DNA of 17,101 nucleotides from an uncultured Eubacteriales bacterium (GCA_900543915.1 UQTB01000035.1:1-17101); one strand, 5' to 3'; shown: positions 6,996 through 15,305, counted from the stretch's first letter. Notes: a model not told the origin generated them from the sequence alone. Translations and numbers: made by a program.

Positions 6996-8849
6996 TCAGT
7001 ACCCGTACGCATAGCTCAACCGCCCGATCGGCGCGCTGTCGCCCGATACGTAATAGTCCATAATGTCACCGGGGTTCTGCACGTTGTCCGTCACCTTGAA
7101 CTGAATGTAGCAGCTGTCGGACGTCAGCCCGAGCGCGCTCAGCGGAACGGCGCAGAGCATCACGTTCCCGTAAACTCTGTATTGTGCGCTGCCGGCGGTC
7201 TCCCAGGCGTATCCCCCCTTCGAGCGCTCCACCGAGGTCGCGCCGTCCGCACCGGGGGTTCTGTTGATCAGATAGTTGTAGCCGCAAAAATCGCTCTTTC
7301 CGCTGAAATCGCTCCCCGCGGAGATCAGAATGTTCATCCAGCCCGTATCGCCGGACTGATGCGCGGTCACATCTTCCTTCGTCTTAACGTAAAAGTAGAG
7401 GTTTTTGGAATCGTGTACGACTTTGACTTCCGCGATATCGTTGCGGTTGGAGCTGTCCGTATAACTATGCGCGGTGCCGACCGCGTTCTCATAGTCGCGC
7501 GCCATCGCGTCGCCGGAAATATCCAGATAATGCGCCTTTACGTGATCCCACTGCGTCAGAGAGCTCTCGCTCGAAAGGTCGATCGTCATCTTCTGATACT
7601 TATAGTGCTTTGCCTGCGTATATTTATAACTGCGCAGATTGCGGATCAGCTGCAGGTAGAAATTATCGCCGTACGGGCCGTTATCCGGCTCGATATCTCT
7701 GGAATATTCGGACGTGTAGTCGTCGCAGAAGTTGCCGTCCGGCTGTTTGACTGCCATCCACTCGTTCCAGCCGGTCACCAGGACGTTTTCCACCAGCCCC
7801 TCGTTGTCGAACACCGTCTGCCACTGATTTTCAAAGTTTTTGCCGCGCTGCCAGTCCGCCTCGATCCTGCCCGTCTTGTAGTCATAGCCGCGACTGGACT
7901 GCGGATCCATGTAAGAATAGTGAATGCGGCTGGGAGAATGCTGCGCGACCGAAACGGATATCGCCTTGCTGTTTTCATGCACCGGCTGCGGATACGACCA
8001 GCTCATCCAGGGAATGCTGTCGTTGTTCAGATCGCCGTTCGGCCACTGCGACTCGACGATATCGAAGCGGTAGCGGATCTCCTGCGGGATAAAATCCTTG
8101 GAAGACTCCCCGTACGTACCGGGATATTTGGTCTGATCGGAAGCGTTGTTGTTGTTTTCGGTAATGCCCACGATCATGGGTTTGCCGTTGGGCGAAAACC
8201 AGATATGGTCGTATTTCTCCGTCTGGTAAAATTCGTTGTAGATCTTCTTCACCGTCGTGCCCGAATTGCTGTTCGTGTAGAACATGACCTTGGGCGGCGT
8301 GAAGCCCTGCCGCTGCAAAGCCGTTATCGTCTCAAACAGCGTATAGCATACTTCGGGATAGAAACTCGCGTTCGTCGCGTCGACGGCAAGATAGTCGATC
8401 CCCGCCATCGTCAGCATTTCCATGTGGCGCATGATCACCCAAGGATCCCGCATATTGTAATAGCCGAACAGCGGCTCGCCGCAGAAATGAAATTCCCCGA
8501 CGGGGGAAAGCGGGTTGTTCGCCTCCGTGGATTTCAGCGCCGCCGCGCCCTCCTCCGTGGAGAGCAGCTCGTTGATGTCGTAAATCGCGGTCTGCATGTA
8601 CTGATGCTGCCCCAGCCACAGAGAATAGAAGATTCCGCTGTAACGCGTTCCCTCTTTTTCGCCGTCCATGGGTTCGATTTTCCTGCCCAGCGCGTCCGTC
8701 CCCGCGAGATTCATCAGCGTATACTGCGCGGGGGAAAGCGCACGGTCGTCCGTCTCGCGCTCGGATACGGGAGGCGTATCGCCGCCTCCGCATCCCATTC
8801 CCGTAATAGCCATAATTCCCGTCAATAAGATGGATAATATTTTTTTCAT
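6996..8849 (-). CDS. Lipoprotein, GH71/99-like glycoside hydrolase with CBM9-like domain (copy 2)
   Basis: A 617-residue predicted lipoprotein. The signal peptide MKKILSILLTGIMAITGMGC ends in Cys20 (relaxed lipobox), followed by a Gly/Asp linker. Residues about 68-410 look like a TIM-barrel hydrolase of the GH71/GH99-like group: FHFCGEPLFGYY (120-131), AGIDYLAVDATN (149-160), VTGWNEWMAV (358-367), EYSRDIE (381-387). Residues about 430-617 look like a CBM9-type domain that would bind glycan ends (NLYFYVKTKED 483-493, DIMDYYVSGD 595-604). It is a full-length paralogue of the gene just upstream: the last 40 residues are nearly the same, and the barrel is clearly diverged. The start ATG follows the upstream stop by one base (TGA-C-ATG) and has no good Shine-Dalgarno of its own, which points to translational coupling. 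Its activity is unknown. Barrel fold and binding domain come from remembered family resemblance. Confidence 0.75.
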   Translation of the reverse strand: MKKILSILLTGIMAITGMGCGGGDTPPVSERETDDRALSPAQYTLMNLAGTDALGRKIEPMDGEKEGTRYSGIFYSLWLGQHQYMQTAIYDINELLSTEEGAAALKSTEANNPLSPVGEFHFCGEPLFGYYNMRDPWVIMRHMEMLTMAGIDYLAVDATNASFYPEVCYTLFETITALQRQGFTPPKVMFYTNSNSGTTVKKIYNEFYQTEKYDHIWFSPNGKPMIVGITENNNNASDQTKYPGTYGESSKDFIPQEIRYRFDIVESQWPNGDLNNDSIPWMSWSYPQPVHENSKAISVSVAQHSPSRIHYSYMDPQSSRGYDYKTGRIEADWQRGKNFENQWQTVFDNEGLVENVLVTGWNEWMAVKQPDGNFCDDYTSEYSRDIEPDNGPYGDNFYLQLIRNLRSYKYTQAKHYKYQKMTIDLSSESSLTQWDHVKAHYLDISGDAMARDYENAVGTAHSYTDSSNRNDIAEVKVVHDSKNLYFYVKTKEDVTAHQSGDTGWMNILISAGSDFSGKSDFCGYNYLINRTPGADGATSVERSKGGYAWETAGSAQYRVYGNVMLCAVPLSALGLTSDSCYIQFKVTDNVQNPGDIMDYYVSGDSAPIGRLSYAYGY

Positions 8850-8850
8850 G

Positions 8851-10662
8851 TCAATACCCGTACGTATAGGAAAGTCTGCCGATCGGCGCGCTGTCGCCCG
8901 TTACGTAATAGTCCATGATGTCCCCGGGGTTCTGCACGTTGTCCGCGACCTTCAGCTGTACAAAGCAGTTGTCTGCGGAAAGCCCCAGCGCTTTGAGCGG
9001 AACGGACAGCAGCATCGTATTGCCGTAGACGCGCAGCTGGGCGTCCGCGACCTTTTCCCACTGATAGCCGCCGCGCGAACGCTCTACCGAAGTCGTATTG
9101 CCGTTCGGCGAACGGTTTACGATGTATTTGTACCCGGCAAAGGAACCGGCGAGGTCTTCATCCGTCTTGAGCAGCACGTTCATCCAGTTTTCGCCTTCCG
9201 GCGCCGTGATGTCCTCCGCCGTATCCACTTTGATATAGAGGTTGTTCGCGTCGTGCGTGACGGCGACGTCCGTTATGTCGTTCCTGCCGGAATCGTCCGT
9301 ATAGCGGCCCTTATTGATCGCGTCCCTGAAATCGCGTTCCAGCGTATCGCCCTCGAAGTCCTTGAACCGCGCCGTTACGGTTTCCCAGCCGGCAAACGAC
9401 GCGTCGTCGAGGTCGATGGTATTCCGCGCGAGCACGTAGGACTTTGCCGGCTCGTACTTGAAGGCGCGCACGTTGTCGACCGTCTGCAGGTAAAAGTTAT
9501 CTTCATAACCGCCGTTCATCATCTCGATGTCGCGCGAATACTCTTCGTTGAACGTATCCACGGTGAAATACGTCACCCCGTCGTTCTTCTTGATCGCGAT
9601 CCATTCGTTCCAGCCGGTCAGGAAAACGTTGTTGACGGGGCGGGCCGGATGTTCGGCGTTCCAGTCGAAGACCGTCTGCCACTGCCCCGCGTAATTCGCG
9701 CCCAGCTCCGCCTTTGCTGGATCGTTGCGGAAGGTGCTGTAATCGAAGCCCCTGCCGTTGTTGCTCTGCTCGCACTCGCTCATCCGCGCACCCGGATGCT
9801 GCGCGAGCGAGACGGACATCGTCCCGTTAAAGTACGACTGCGGATATTCCCAGTCCATCCACGGAAAGCCGCGCTCGTAATCCTTGACGTAATCCAGGTA
9901 CGGCCAGGTGGAAATGCGGAAATCGAAAAATTCCTGATATTCTTCGTTCAGGCGCCGGACTTCTTCGGGCGTCATGACGCTTCCCTCGTCCTGCCCCAGC
10001 GCGCCGATGATCAGCGGCTTATCGCCGAACGAGAACCAGAGATCCTTGTACTTTCCCTGTTCATACCAGGTTTCGTAGATTCTCTTGATGGTGGACATCG
10101 AGTTGCTGTTGGTATAAAACGCGACTTTCGGAACGTCCCATCCCTGGTCTTTGAAAAATGCGAGCTTCTGGAAAATCGCCTCGATCGCCTGGGTATACAC
10201 CACCGTATTGGTCGTGTCGTACACCAGGTAGTCGATCCCCGCCATGGTCAGCAGCTCGATATGGCGCGTGATCAGCCACGGGTCGTCCGAGCAGTAATAC
10301 CCGTAAAGGGGTTCCCCCCAGTAATGGAACTTCTCGGCGCCGTCCTTGTTGTTGATGTCCCAGAACGCTTCGGCGTCTTCCGCGAGAAGCTGCGTGATAT
10401 CGTAGACCTTCGGATATCCGTTCGTATGCGTTCCGTGCCAGATGTGGTAAAACAATCCGACGTAATTGCCCTCTATTTCCCTGTCCGCGCTGCGGACGGT
10501 ACGCCCTTCGCGGTCGGTGGAAGACAGATTCAGCGTCGTATACGTGTACGGATCGAGATTCCGTTCGTCCTGGACGCGTTCTTTGCCGTCTCCCCCGCAG
10601 CCGCCCAGCAGGAAAAAGAGAGAAAGCGAAAATGCCAGCAGTCTGTTTAATATCTTTTTCAT
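8851..10662 (-). CDS. Lipoprotein, GH71/99-like glycoside hydrolase with CBM9-like domain (copy 1)
   Basis: A 603-residue predicted lipoprotein with signal MKKILNRLLAFSLSLFFLLGGC and lipid Cys22 (LLGGC lipobox). The barrel spans about 65-405, with FHYWGEPLYGYY (112-123), AGIDYLVYDTTN (141-152), LTGWNEWIAI (348-357) and EYSRDIE (374-380). A CBM9-like domain follows at about 420-603 (NLYIKVDTAED 474-484; DIMDYYVTGD 581-590). The conserved GEP, D-x-TN, WNEW and EYSRDIE residues are shared with the downstream paralogue and are the best candidates for the active site. I chose ATG 10662 because AGGGGG sits 4 nt before it; a TTG at 10680 would add six residues and overlap the permease stop. It likely acts at the outer membrane face on polymer or large oligosaccharides; the substrate is not known. 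Confidence 0.75.
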   Translation of the reverse strand: MKKILNRLLAFSLSLFFLLGGCGGDGKERVQDERNLDPYTYTTLNLSSTDREGRTVRSADREIEGNYVGLFYHIWHGTHTNGYPKVYDITQLLAEDAEAFWDINNKDGAEKFHYWGEPLYGYYCSDDPWLITRHIELLTMAGIDYLVYDTTNTVVYTQAIEAIFQKLAFFKDQGWDVPKVAFYTNSNSMSTIKRIYETWYEQGKYKDLWFSFGDKPLIIGALGQDEGSVMTPEEVRRLNEEYQEFFDFRISTWPYLDYVKDYERGFPWMDWEYPQSYFNGTMSVSLAQHPGARMSECEQSNNGRGFDYSTFRNDPAKAELGANYAGQWQTVFDWNAEHPARPVNNVFLTGWNEWIAIKKNDGVTYFTVDTFNEEYSRDIEMMNGGYEDNFYLQTVDNVRAFKYEPAKSYVLARNTIDLDDASFAGWETVTARFKDFEGDTLERDFRDAINKGRYTDDSGRNDITDVAVTHDANNLYIKVDTAEDITAPEGENWMNVLLKTDEDLAGSFAGYKYIVNRSPNGNTTSVERSRGGYQWEKVADAQLRVYGNTMLLSVPLKALGLSADNCFVQLKVADNVQNPGDIMDYYVTGDSAPIGRLSYTYGY

Positions 10663-10676
10663 AATACCCCCTGAAA

Positions 10677-11531
10677 TCAACCTTTGACGCTGCCGATCAT
10701 GACGCCGTCGATCAGCTGTTTCTGAAACACCGCAAAGAGGAGCGCCGGGAAGACGGACATAAACACGCCGCCCGCCATCCGGATGTTCGCCATGTCCATC
10801 GCGGAGTCCGTATCCATCGCCTTTTCAAACAGGACAAGCGCAAACGTCTTCGGCGCGCTCGAGCTGTGCATGTACATCAGCGGACCGTAATAATCGCCCC
10901 AGTAGGCGAGAAATACGTTTACGATGACGTAAATGAGAACCGCCTTGCAGAGCGGGAAATTGATGGAGATAAACCTGCGGAACGCGCTCGCGCCGTCGAT
11001 CTTCGCCGCGTTGTCCATATCCTTCGGAATGCCGCGCATAAACTGCGTGAGGAGAAAGATGTACACCGCGCCGCCGCCGAAAAAGTTGGGAACGATGAAC
11101 GGCCAAAGCGTATCGATCCAGCCGAACGAAAAGTAGAGCGAATACAGCGGCACCTGCGTGATCGCGCCGGGAAGCATCATGGTCCCCAGCATGACCGCGA
11201 ACATGAGGCCGCGCCCCTTCCACTTGATCTTTGAAAAGGAGAAGGCCGCGAGCCCCGCGGAAAACGGAACCGAGATCATATTGCAGCAGACGATCGCCAG
11301 CGTGTAAGCGAAGCCCAGCAGATACTCGTTCGTCGAGAACAGGCTCAGGTAATTGCCGAACTGCGGAACCGCGGGAAAAAACTGCGGGACCGGGTTGATG
11401 ACTTCTTCGGAGGTCATCAGGCTCTTCGAGATCATATAGAAAAACGGGAAGAGCAGCACGACCGCAAGCAGCACCATTATGATGTAGAGGAGCACGTTTA
11501 CAAGGCTGATTTTTTTCCTTTGTCTCTTCAT
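10677..11531 (-). CDS. Sugar ABC transporter permease, MalG/CUT1 type
   Basis: A 284-residue integral membrane protein of the binding-protein-dependent sugar importer family. A first membrane helix lies at about 12-33 and further hydrophobic segments at about 72-98, 108-130, 140-162, 196-216 and 252-270. The cytoplasmic EAA loop that docks the ATPase is present as NAAKIDGASAFRRFISINFPL, split here as NAAKIDGAS (174-182) and FRRFISINFPL (184-194). The C-terminus GVMIGSVKG is typical of MalG/AraQ-type permeases. It partners the permease encoded just upstream, with only one base between genes (TGA-C-ATG). A GAGAGGAAG ribosome site lies inside the upstream gene. No ATPase gene is nearby, so a shared MsmX/UgpC-type ATPase elsewhere is inferred. 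Confidence 0.92.
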   Translation of the reverse strand: MKRQRKKISLVNVLLYIIMVLLAVVLLFPFFYMISKSLMTSEEVINPVPQFFPAVPQFGNYLSLFSTNEYLLGFAYTLAIVCCNMISVPFSAGLAAFSFSKIKWKGRGLMFAVMLGTMMLPGAITQVPLYSLYFSFGWIDTLWPFIVPNFFGGGAVYIFLLTQFMRGIPKDMDNAAKIDGASAFRRFISINFPLCKAVLIYVIVNVFLAYWGDYYGPLMYMHSSSAPKTFALVLFEKAMDTDSAMDMANIRMAGGVFMSVFPALLFAVFQKQLIDGVMIGSVKG

Positions 11532-11532
11532 G

Positions 11533-12447
11533 TCAGGCTTCCTCTCCGTAAAAGACCCACTTGCTCGTCTTAAAGAGCAGCAGCGTAATCAGCGCGATCA
11601 CGACCAAAAACACCCAGGAAAGCGCGCTGCCGTAACCGATCTTGCCGCCTTCGATCGCGTCCTGATAGATCTTCACCGCAAACATAAACAGAGAATCGTC
11701 CCACCCTCTTCCGCCGTTCGGCGCGAACGTGAGGGGCCCGTTATACTGCAGGGTATTGATGGTAGACATGATCACGTTGTAAAAGATCATCGGCGTGCTC
11801 ATCGGGATCGTAATATACAGGAACCCGGCAAACCTTCCCCCGCCCTCGATCTGGACCGCTTCGTAATACTGCCTGTCGATGTTCTTGAACGCGGACAGCC
11901 ACAGGATCATCCCGCTGCCGACCGTCCAGAGATTCATGATAAACACGGAGATCATGGACGTATCCGCATCCGCGAAAAAGGGATACGGCGGAATGCCGAA
12001 AATGCCGAGGATCCGGTTGAAAATCCCGTAGGTCTGGCCGAACATATCCTTCCAGAGGAGCCCGCTCACCACCGCCGGAATCGTAACCGGCAGATAGTAC
12101 AGAATGCGGAAAACCTTTACCCCTTTCAGCCTGGTGTTCACCAGCAGCGCCAGAAAGTACGAAGTGACCAGCCCGAGCGGAATGGAAACCACGGAGTAAA
12201 TCACGGTGTTGAGGAAGGAGCGGGACACTTCGTCCCAGTCCGCCGTGAAGATCGTGGTGTAGTTTTGGAAAGACCAGGCGGAAAACGTCATTCCGTCGTA
12301 CTTCCACATGAAGGAATAGAAGAGCGAACAGACGACCGGAATCAGCGTAAATACCAGAATTCCGATTCCCAAAGGGAGATTAAACAGCCATCCCGTATAA
12401 TTTTCCCTGATAAAATTTTTCCACCGAAATTTTTTGCCCTGTTTCAT
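11533..12447 (-). CDS. Sugar ABC transporter permease, MalF/LplB type
   Basis: A 304-residue permease, the MalF-like half of a CUT1 sugar importer. It starts with a basic stretch (MKQGKKFRWKNF) and a first helix at about 20-44. Further helices lie at about 83-104, 116-133, 163-186, 218-234 and 275-292. The EAA-type loop is EAVQIEGGGRFAGFLYITIP (196-215), matching the family pattern with a slightly altered GGG in place of GAN or GAS. The loop between helices contains FADADTSM, usual for LplB/UgpA-like members. The ATG follows the stop of the binding-protein gene by two bases, and no strong Shine-Dalgarno is seen, so coupling to that gene is likely. It forms the channel together with the downstream permease. 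Confidence 0.92.
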   Translation of the reverse strand: MKQGKKFRWKNFIRENYTGWLFNLPLGIGILVFTLIPVVCSLFYSFMWKYDGMTFSAWSFQNYTTIFTADWDEVSRSFLNTVIYSVVSIPLGLVTSYFLALLVNTRLKGVKVFRILYYLPVTIPAVVSGLLWKDMFGQTYGIFNRILGIFGIPPYPFFADADTSMISVFIMNLWTVGSGMILWLSAFKNIDRQYYEAVQIEGGGRFAGFLYITIPMSTPMIFYNVIMSTINTLQYNGPLTFAPNGGRGWDDSLFMFAVKIYQDAIEGGKIGYGSALSWVFLVVIALITLLLFKTSKWVFYGEEA

Positions 12448-12449
12448 GA

Positions 12450-13814
12450 TTAAATCATTGCGTTTCTGATATCCTTCACGCAGGTAGAGATCGCGTCCTC
12501 AACCGTTTTGGACATATTGCAGGCATTGTTGAACAGCGTTTTGAGCGCGCGGTCGAGGTCGCTCTTGTAAGAAGCGTCGACGCGGGCGAGATAATCCGGC
12601 CCGATCTTATATTCGCTGCCGTAGAGGTAGGCGCCCAGGTTGATGTCCTCGTATCCCTTGCCCCAGTTGGCGGTCTTATAATCGGAGAGATCCCGCCGGA
12701 TGGAGGCGAGGTTCAACCCGTTGGCGCCCATCGCCTGCTGCCCGTCATAGGAGAGCATGTGGCTCAGAAACGCCCAGCAGAGATCCTTGTTTTTCGCGTT
12801 GACGTTGATGGAATACCCCGCGATGCCCGACCCGATTTTCGGCGTGTTCTTCTCCTGAATCAGCGGGAAGGAAACGAGGTCGATCTTTCCCTTCAGCGCG
12901 GGGCGGTTCGCAAACAGCGAAATGGAGGCCGACTGGAACAGGAAAGTGGACGTGCCGCTTTCAAACGAGCTGGCGGATTCCTTGGAGGTATCCACGATAT
13001 AGCGCTTATCCACCATCTCGCGGATCATTGCCAGGCATTCCCTGGTTTCGGGGCTGTCGATCGCGCTTTTGCCCGATTCGTCCAGCATATCCGCGCCGTA
13101 GGAGCGGAGAACGGGATAGCTGGTGGAGAGCCACGCCGTCAGGTTCGCGTCGCATACGTAGTAATCGGACATACCGTTGTTGTCCAGATAGGTGCGGACC
13201 TGTGCGCAGACGGACATAAAATCCGCCCAGGACCAGCCGTCTTTGACGAGCGTCGTTTCGGGGTCCAGATCGACGCCTGCCTTTTTCAGGATATCCTTAT
13301 TGACAAACGTGACGACGGAGTCCGCGCTGCGCGGGATCGCATACTGTTTCCCGTCCACCGCGGCGACGTCGAAAAATTCCTGATAGAAGTCCTCTTCCAG
13401 CCGGAACACGCCCGCTTCTTCGGACGCTTCGATGTACGGCGTCAGATTGGTCGCGATATTTTTATCCGCAAGATAATAAACGTCGGGCGAATTCGTCCAG
13501 ACGATGTCGTCCAAAGATCCCGTGCGGAACAGGTTGCGCACCGTGTTTTCATAGGAATTGACCGCAACGTAAGAATATTTGAACGTCACGTTCGGGTAAA
13601 TCTCGTTAAAGCTCTCTATCAGCGCCTCGATCATCGTCTTTTCGTTGGCATTTCCGCTCGGGATCAGTATGGAAACTTCGGCAGTAATATTTTTGTCGAT
13701 GTCGAGATTCACTTCGTCCGGCGTCTCAGGCGTTTCGGGATCCCGCGGCGCGCAGCCGATCAATGCCGTGGCAGCAACCAGCAAAGTTAAAACAAATACA
13801 AGGATTTTTTTCAT
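12450..13814 (-). CDS. Sugar-binding lipoprotein of ABC importer (family 1)
   Basis: A 454-residue extracellular solute-binding protein (MalE/UgpB-like). The signal MKKILVFVLTLLVAATALIGC ends in a good lipobox (LIGC, Cys21), followed by an acidic Pro-rich linker. Typical family features are VSILIPSGNANEKTMIEALI opening lobe 1, NEIYPNVTFKY, the hinge region with AIPRSADSVVTFVN, and WSWADFMSVCAQVR. It would catch oligosaccharides and hand them to the two permeases encoded immediately downstream. GGAGG with 5-nt spacing precedes ATG 13814, the best ribosome site in the operon; a TTG at 13826 in the same frame is inside that site and can be excluded. The ligand cannot be read from the sequence. 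Confidence 0.92.
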   Translation of the reverse strand: MKKILVFVLTLLVAATALIGCAPRDPETPETPDEVNLDIDKNITAEVSILIPSGNANEKTMIEALIESFNEIYPNVTFKYSYVAVNSYENTVRNLFRTGSLDDIVWTNSPDVYYLADKNIATNLTPYIEASEEAGVFRLEEDFYQEFFDVAAVDGKQYAIPRSADSVVTFVNKDILKKAGVDLDPETTLVKDGWSWADFMSVCAQVRTYLDNNGMSDYYVCDANLTAWLSTSYPVLRSYGADMLDESGKSAIDSPETRECLAMIREMVDKRYIVDTSKESASSFESGTSTFLFQSASISLFANRPALKGKIDLVSFPLIQEKNTPKIGSGIAGYSINVNAKNKDLCWAFLSHMLSYDGQQAMGANGLNLASIRRDLSDYKTANWGKGYEDINLGAYLYGSEYKIGPDYLARVDASYKSDLDRALKTLFNNACNMSKTVEDAISTCVKDIRNAMI

Positions 13815-13855
13815 TTTTTCCTCCAATGCAATGAATTTTTGATTCGGTTATTTCA

Positions 13856-15145
13856 TCAGCGACCGACAAAGTCGATCAGAGACGCCAGGAGATTCATCGT
13901 ATACAGACGGGCCGAATAATCGTTGAGGTGGTTGATGCCGTTCCCCGTTACGTCCATATACTTTTTCGTTTCCAGCATTTTCAGGCTCTGCGCGTACAGA
14001 TCCAGCGTGTAGATTCCTTTTCCCGCCGCGATCGAATCCAGCCCGTTCCAGTAACCAGCGAACAACTCGTCGTTATAAGTCATCGTCTCCGGCGTAAATG
14101 CCTTGATCAGAACGATCTCGCAGTCCGGAAGCGCATTTTTCACCTTCAATACGAGCGATTCTATGTTATCCGTATACGTGCCCTTTGAAAAATCCGAACC
14201 GTTGTCGTTGATGCCGAAATGAATATACAGCACGTCGGGCGCGCCTGCGATAATCCTGTCGATCTGCGCCTGCGCCGCGCCCCATTCGGAGGTCATGCCG
14301 CCCTTCGCGTAATTTTGCACGGTCACCGTACCCGCCTTCTCTTCGGCGCGGTACATGGCGTTCAGATACAGCGCGGTCATATCGATGAAATTCGGCAGAT
14401 ACGGTTCTCTGTTGAATTTTGAGGAGGAAGAGCAGCCTTCCGCGACCGAGTCCCCGATGATCCCGATTTTCAGATCGTCGCCCGCCGCGAGTTTTGCCCG
14501 CGCGGACGGCAGGGCGTTGCCGTCAAACTGCGTGAACGCGCTCAGATCCGCTGCGGCGCAATCGTAAACGTAGCTGACCGAAACCTGATGCCCGTAAATG
14601 AGGCTCCCCTCCGTATAGATCGTCGCGCCCATCTGCACGACGTCCGTTTCCGTATTCGCGATGCTCTGCACGAGCCGATATCCCTCCGGCAGATTTTCCC
14701 CGTGCAGATTTTCGCTCGTAAGATAGGGCATCGAAGACTGTTCGGTGAGCGTGATCGTATTGCCGTTTACCGTAAAATCCTCGCCTTCTCTGAATTCCCT
14801 CTCCCAGGCAAAATCCCGGACGGATAAAATCTCGGTGGGCGTGAACAGCAGGTTCCCGGAGATCGATTCGCCGTCGTCCAACAGCATTACCGTCTCGTTG
14901 TAGACGACGTTCCCCATCCAGAACGGATTCAGCTGTTCGGTCAGCGCGTCCGACCAGACGTACTGCCCGGTCGCCCCGTCGAACGAACGCGCGTCTTCCA
15001 CGCTGAATGCGTATGCGGGATCTTCCGTATAAAACGGAAAAGCCGAATAATCGGTCGGCTGCGGCGCGTCCGGTTTGCATGCGCCAGTTAAGGCGCAGGC
15101 TGCCGCCGTGACGACGCAGAGGAAAAGGGTTAAAAATCGTTTCAT
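13856..15145 (-). CDS. SGNH/GDSL esterase lipoprotein with extra N-terminal beta domain
   Basis: A 429-residue secreted hydrolase and first gene of the operon. The signal peptide is MKRFLTLFLCVVTAAACALTGAC, with Cys23 the probable lipid site. Residues about 40-210 form a domain I do not recognise; it is beta-rich in appearance and may bind substrate. The SGNH domain follows: GIIGDSVAEG (228-237, Ser233), the Gly block KGGMTSEWG (281-289), GINDN (311-315) and the His block NGINHLND (402-409, His406). The usual Asp three residues before the His is not present (Gly403), so catalysis may use a Ser-His dyad, as in some related carbohydrate esterases. A role in removing acetyl groups from glycan is inferred. 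ATG 15145 is chosen because GGGAG lies 8 nt upstream; ATG 15151 would be too close to it. Confidence 0.85.
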   Translation of the reverse strand: MKRFLTLFLCVVTAAACALTGACKPDAPQPTDYSAFPFYTEDPAYAFSVEDARSFDGATGQYVWSDALTEQLNPFWMGNVVYNETVMLLDDGESISGNLLFTPTEILSVRDFAWEREFREGEDFTVNGNTITLTEQSSMPYLTSENLHGENLPEGYRLVQSIANTETDVVQMGATIYTEGSLIYGHQVSVSYVYDCAAADLSAFTQFDGNALPSARAKLAAGDDLKIGIIGDSVAEGCSSSSKFNREPYLPNFIDMTALYLNAMYRAEEKAGTVTVQNYAKGGMTSEWGAAQAQIDRIIAGAPDVLYIHFGINDNGSDFSKGTYTDNIESLVLKVKNALPDCEIVLIKAFTPETMTYNDELFAGYWNGLDSIAAGKGIYTLDLYAQSLKMLETKKYMDVTGNGINHLNDYSARLYTMNLLASLIDFVGR

Positions 15146-15184
15146 GGGCATTCTCCCTCTTTTTCGTTCAGTTTTATCTTTTTC

Positions 15185-15213
15185 ATTATAAGGTCACATC
15201 TGCAGAAAGTGAA
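15185..15213 (-). promoter_or_regulatory. Sigma-A-type promoter of the glycan operon
   Basis: On the minus strand TTCACT (15213-15208) and TATAAT (15190-15185) are separated by exactly 17 bp. The -10 box is a perfect consensus and the -35 is weak (four of six), the usual shape of an activator-dependent promoter. Transcription would start near 15178, leaving a leader of about 33 nt before ATG 15145. This is the only clear promoter found for the nine-gene minus-strand cluster. Confidence 0.75.
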
Positions 15214-15216
15214 GAT

Positions 15217-15249
15217 ACACATTACAGAAAAAGTTGCACAAATCACAGA
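15217..15249. promoter_or_regulatory. Direct-repeat operator, probable AraC-family binding site
   Basis: ACACATTACAGA (15217-15228) and ACAAATCACAGA (15238-15249) match at 10 of 12 bases and are offset by 21 bp, two helical turns. The nearer copy ends 3 bp from the -35 box of the operon promoter. Two same-face direct half-sites abutting a weak -35 is the classic arrangement for a class II AraC-family activator, and an AraC-family gene starts 85 bp away. A perfect palindrome CAAAAATTTTTG (15265-15276) lies further along and could be a second site or simply AT-rich spacer. Confidence 0.6.
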
Positions 15250-15296
15250 TAATTCTTTTTTTAACAAAAATTTTTGGGGCGCGGTGCCTCAAATTG

Positions 15297-15305
15297 TGTT
15301 ATACT
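15297..15305 (+). promoter_or_regulatory. Extended -10 promoter of the AraC-family gene
   Basis: TGTTATACT contains a TGn extension and a TATACT -10 box (15300-15305). No good -35 lies at 16-18 bp, which is common for extended -10 promoters. The predicted start near 15312 gives a short leader with AAAGGAG (15321-15327) 6 nt before ATG 15334. Confidence 0.6.

Noticed and set aside
6774..10650. Two very long plus-strand open frames (6774-8828 and 8668-10650) opposite the lipoprotein genes
   Set aside because: They are antisense shadows of well-supported minus-strand genes. Their composition is Arg/Val/His-rich with no recognisable domain, signal or ribosome site, as expected from G+C-biased codons read backwards.
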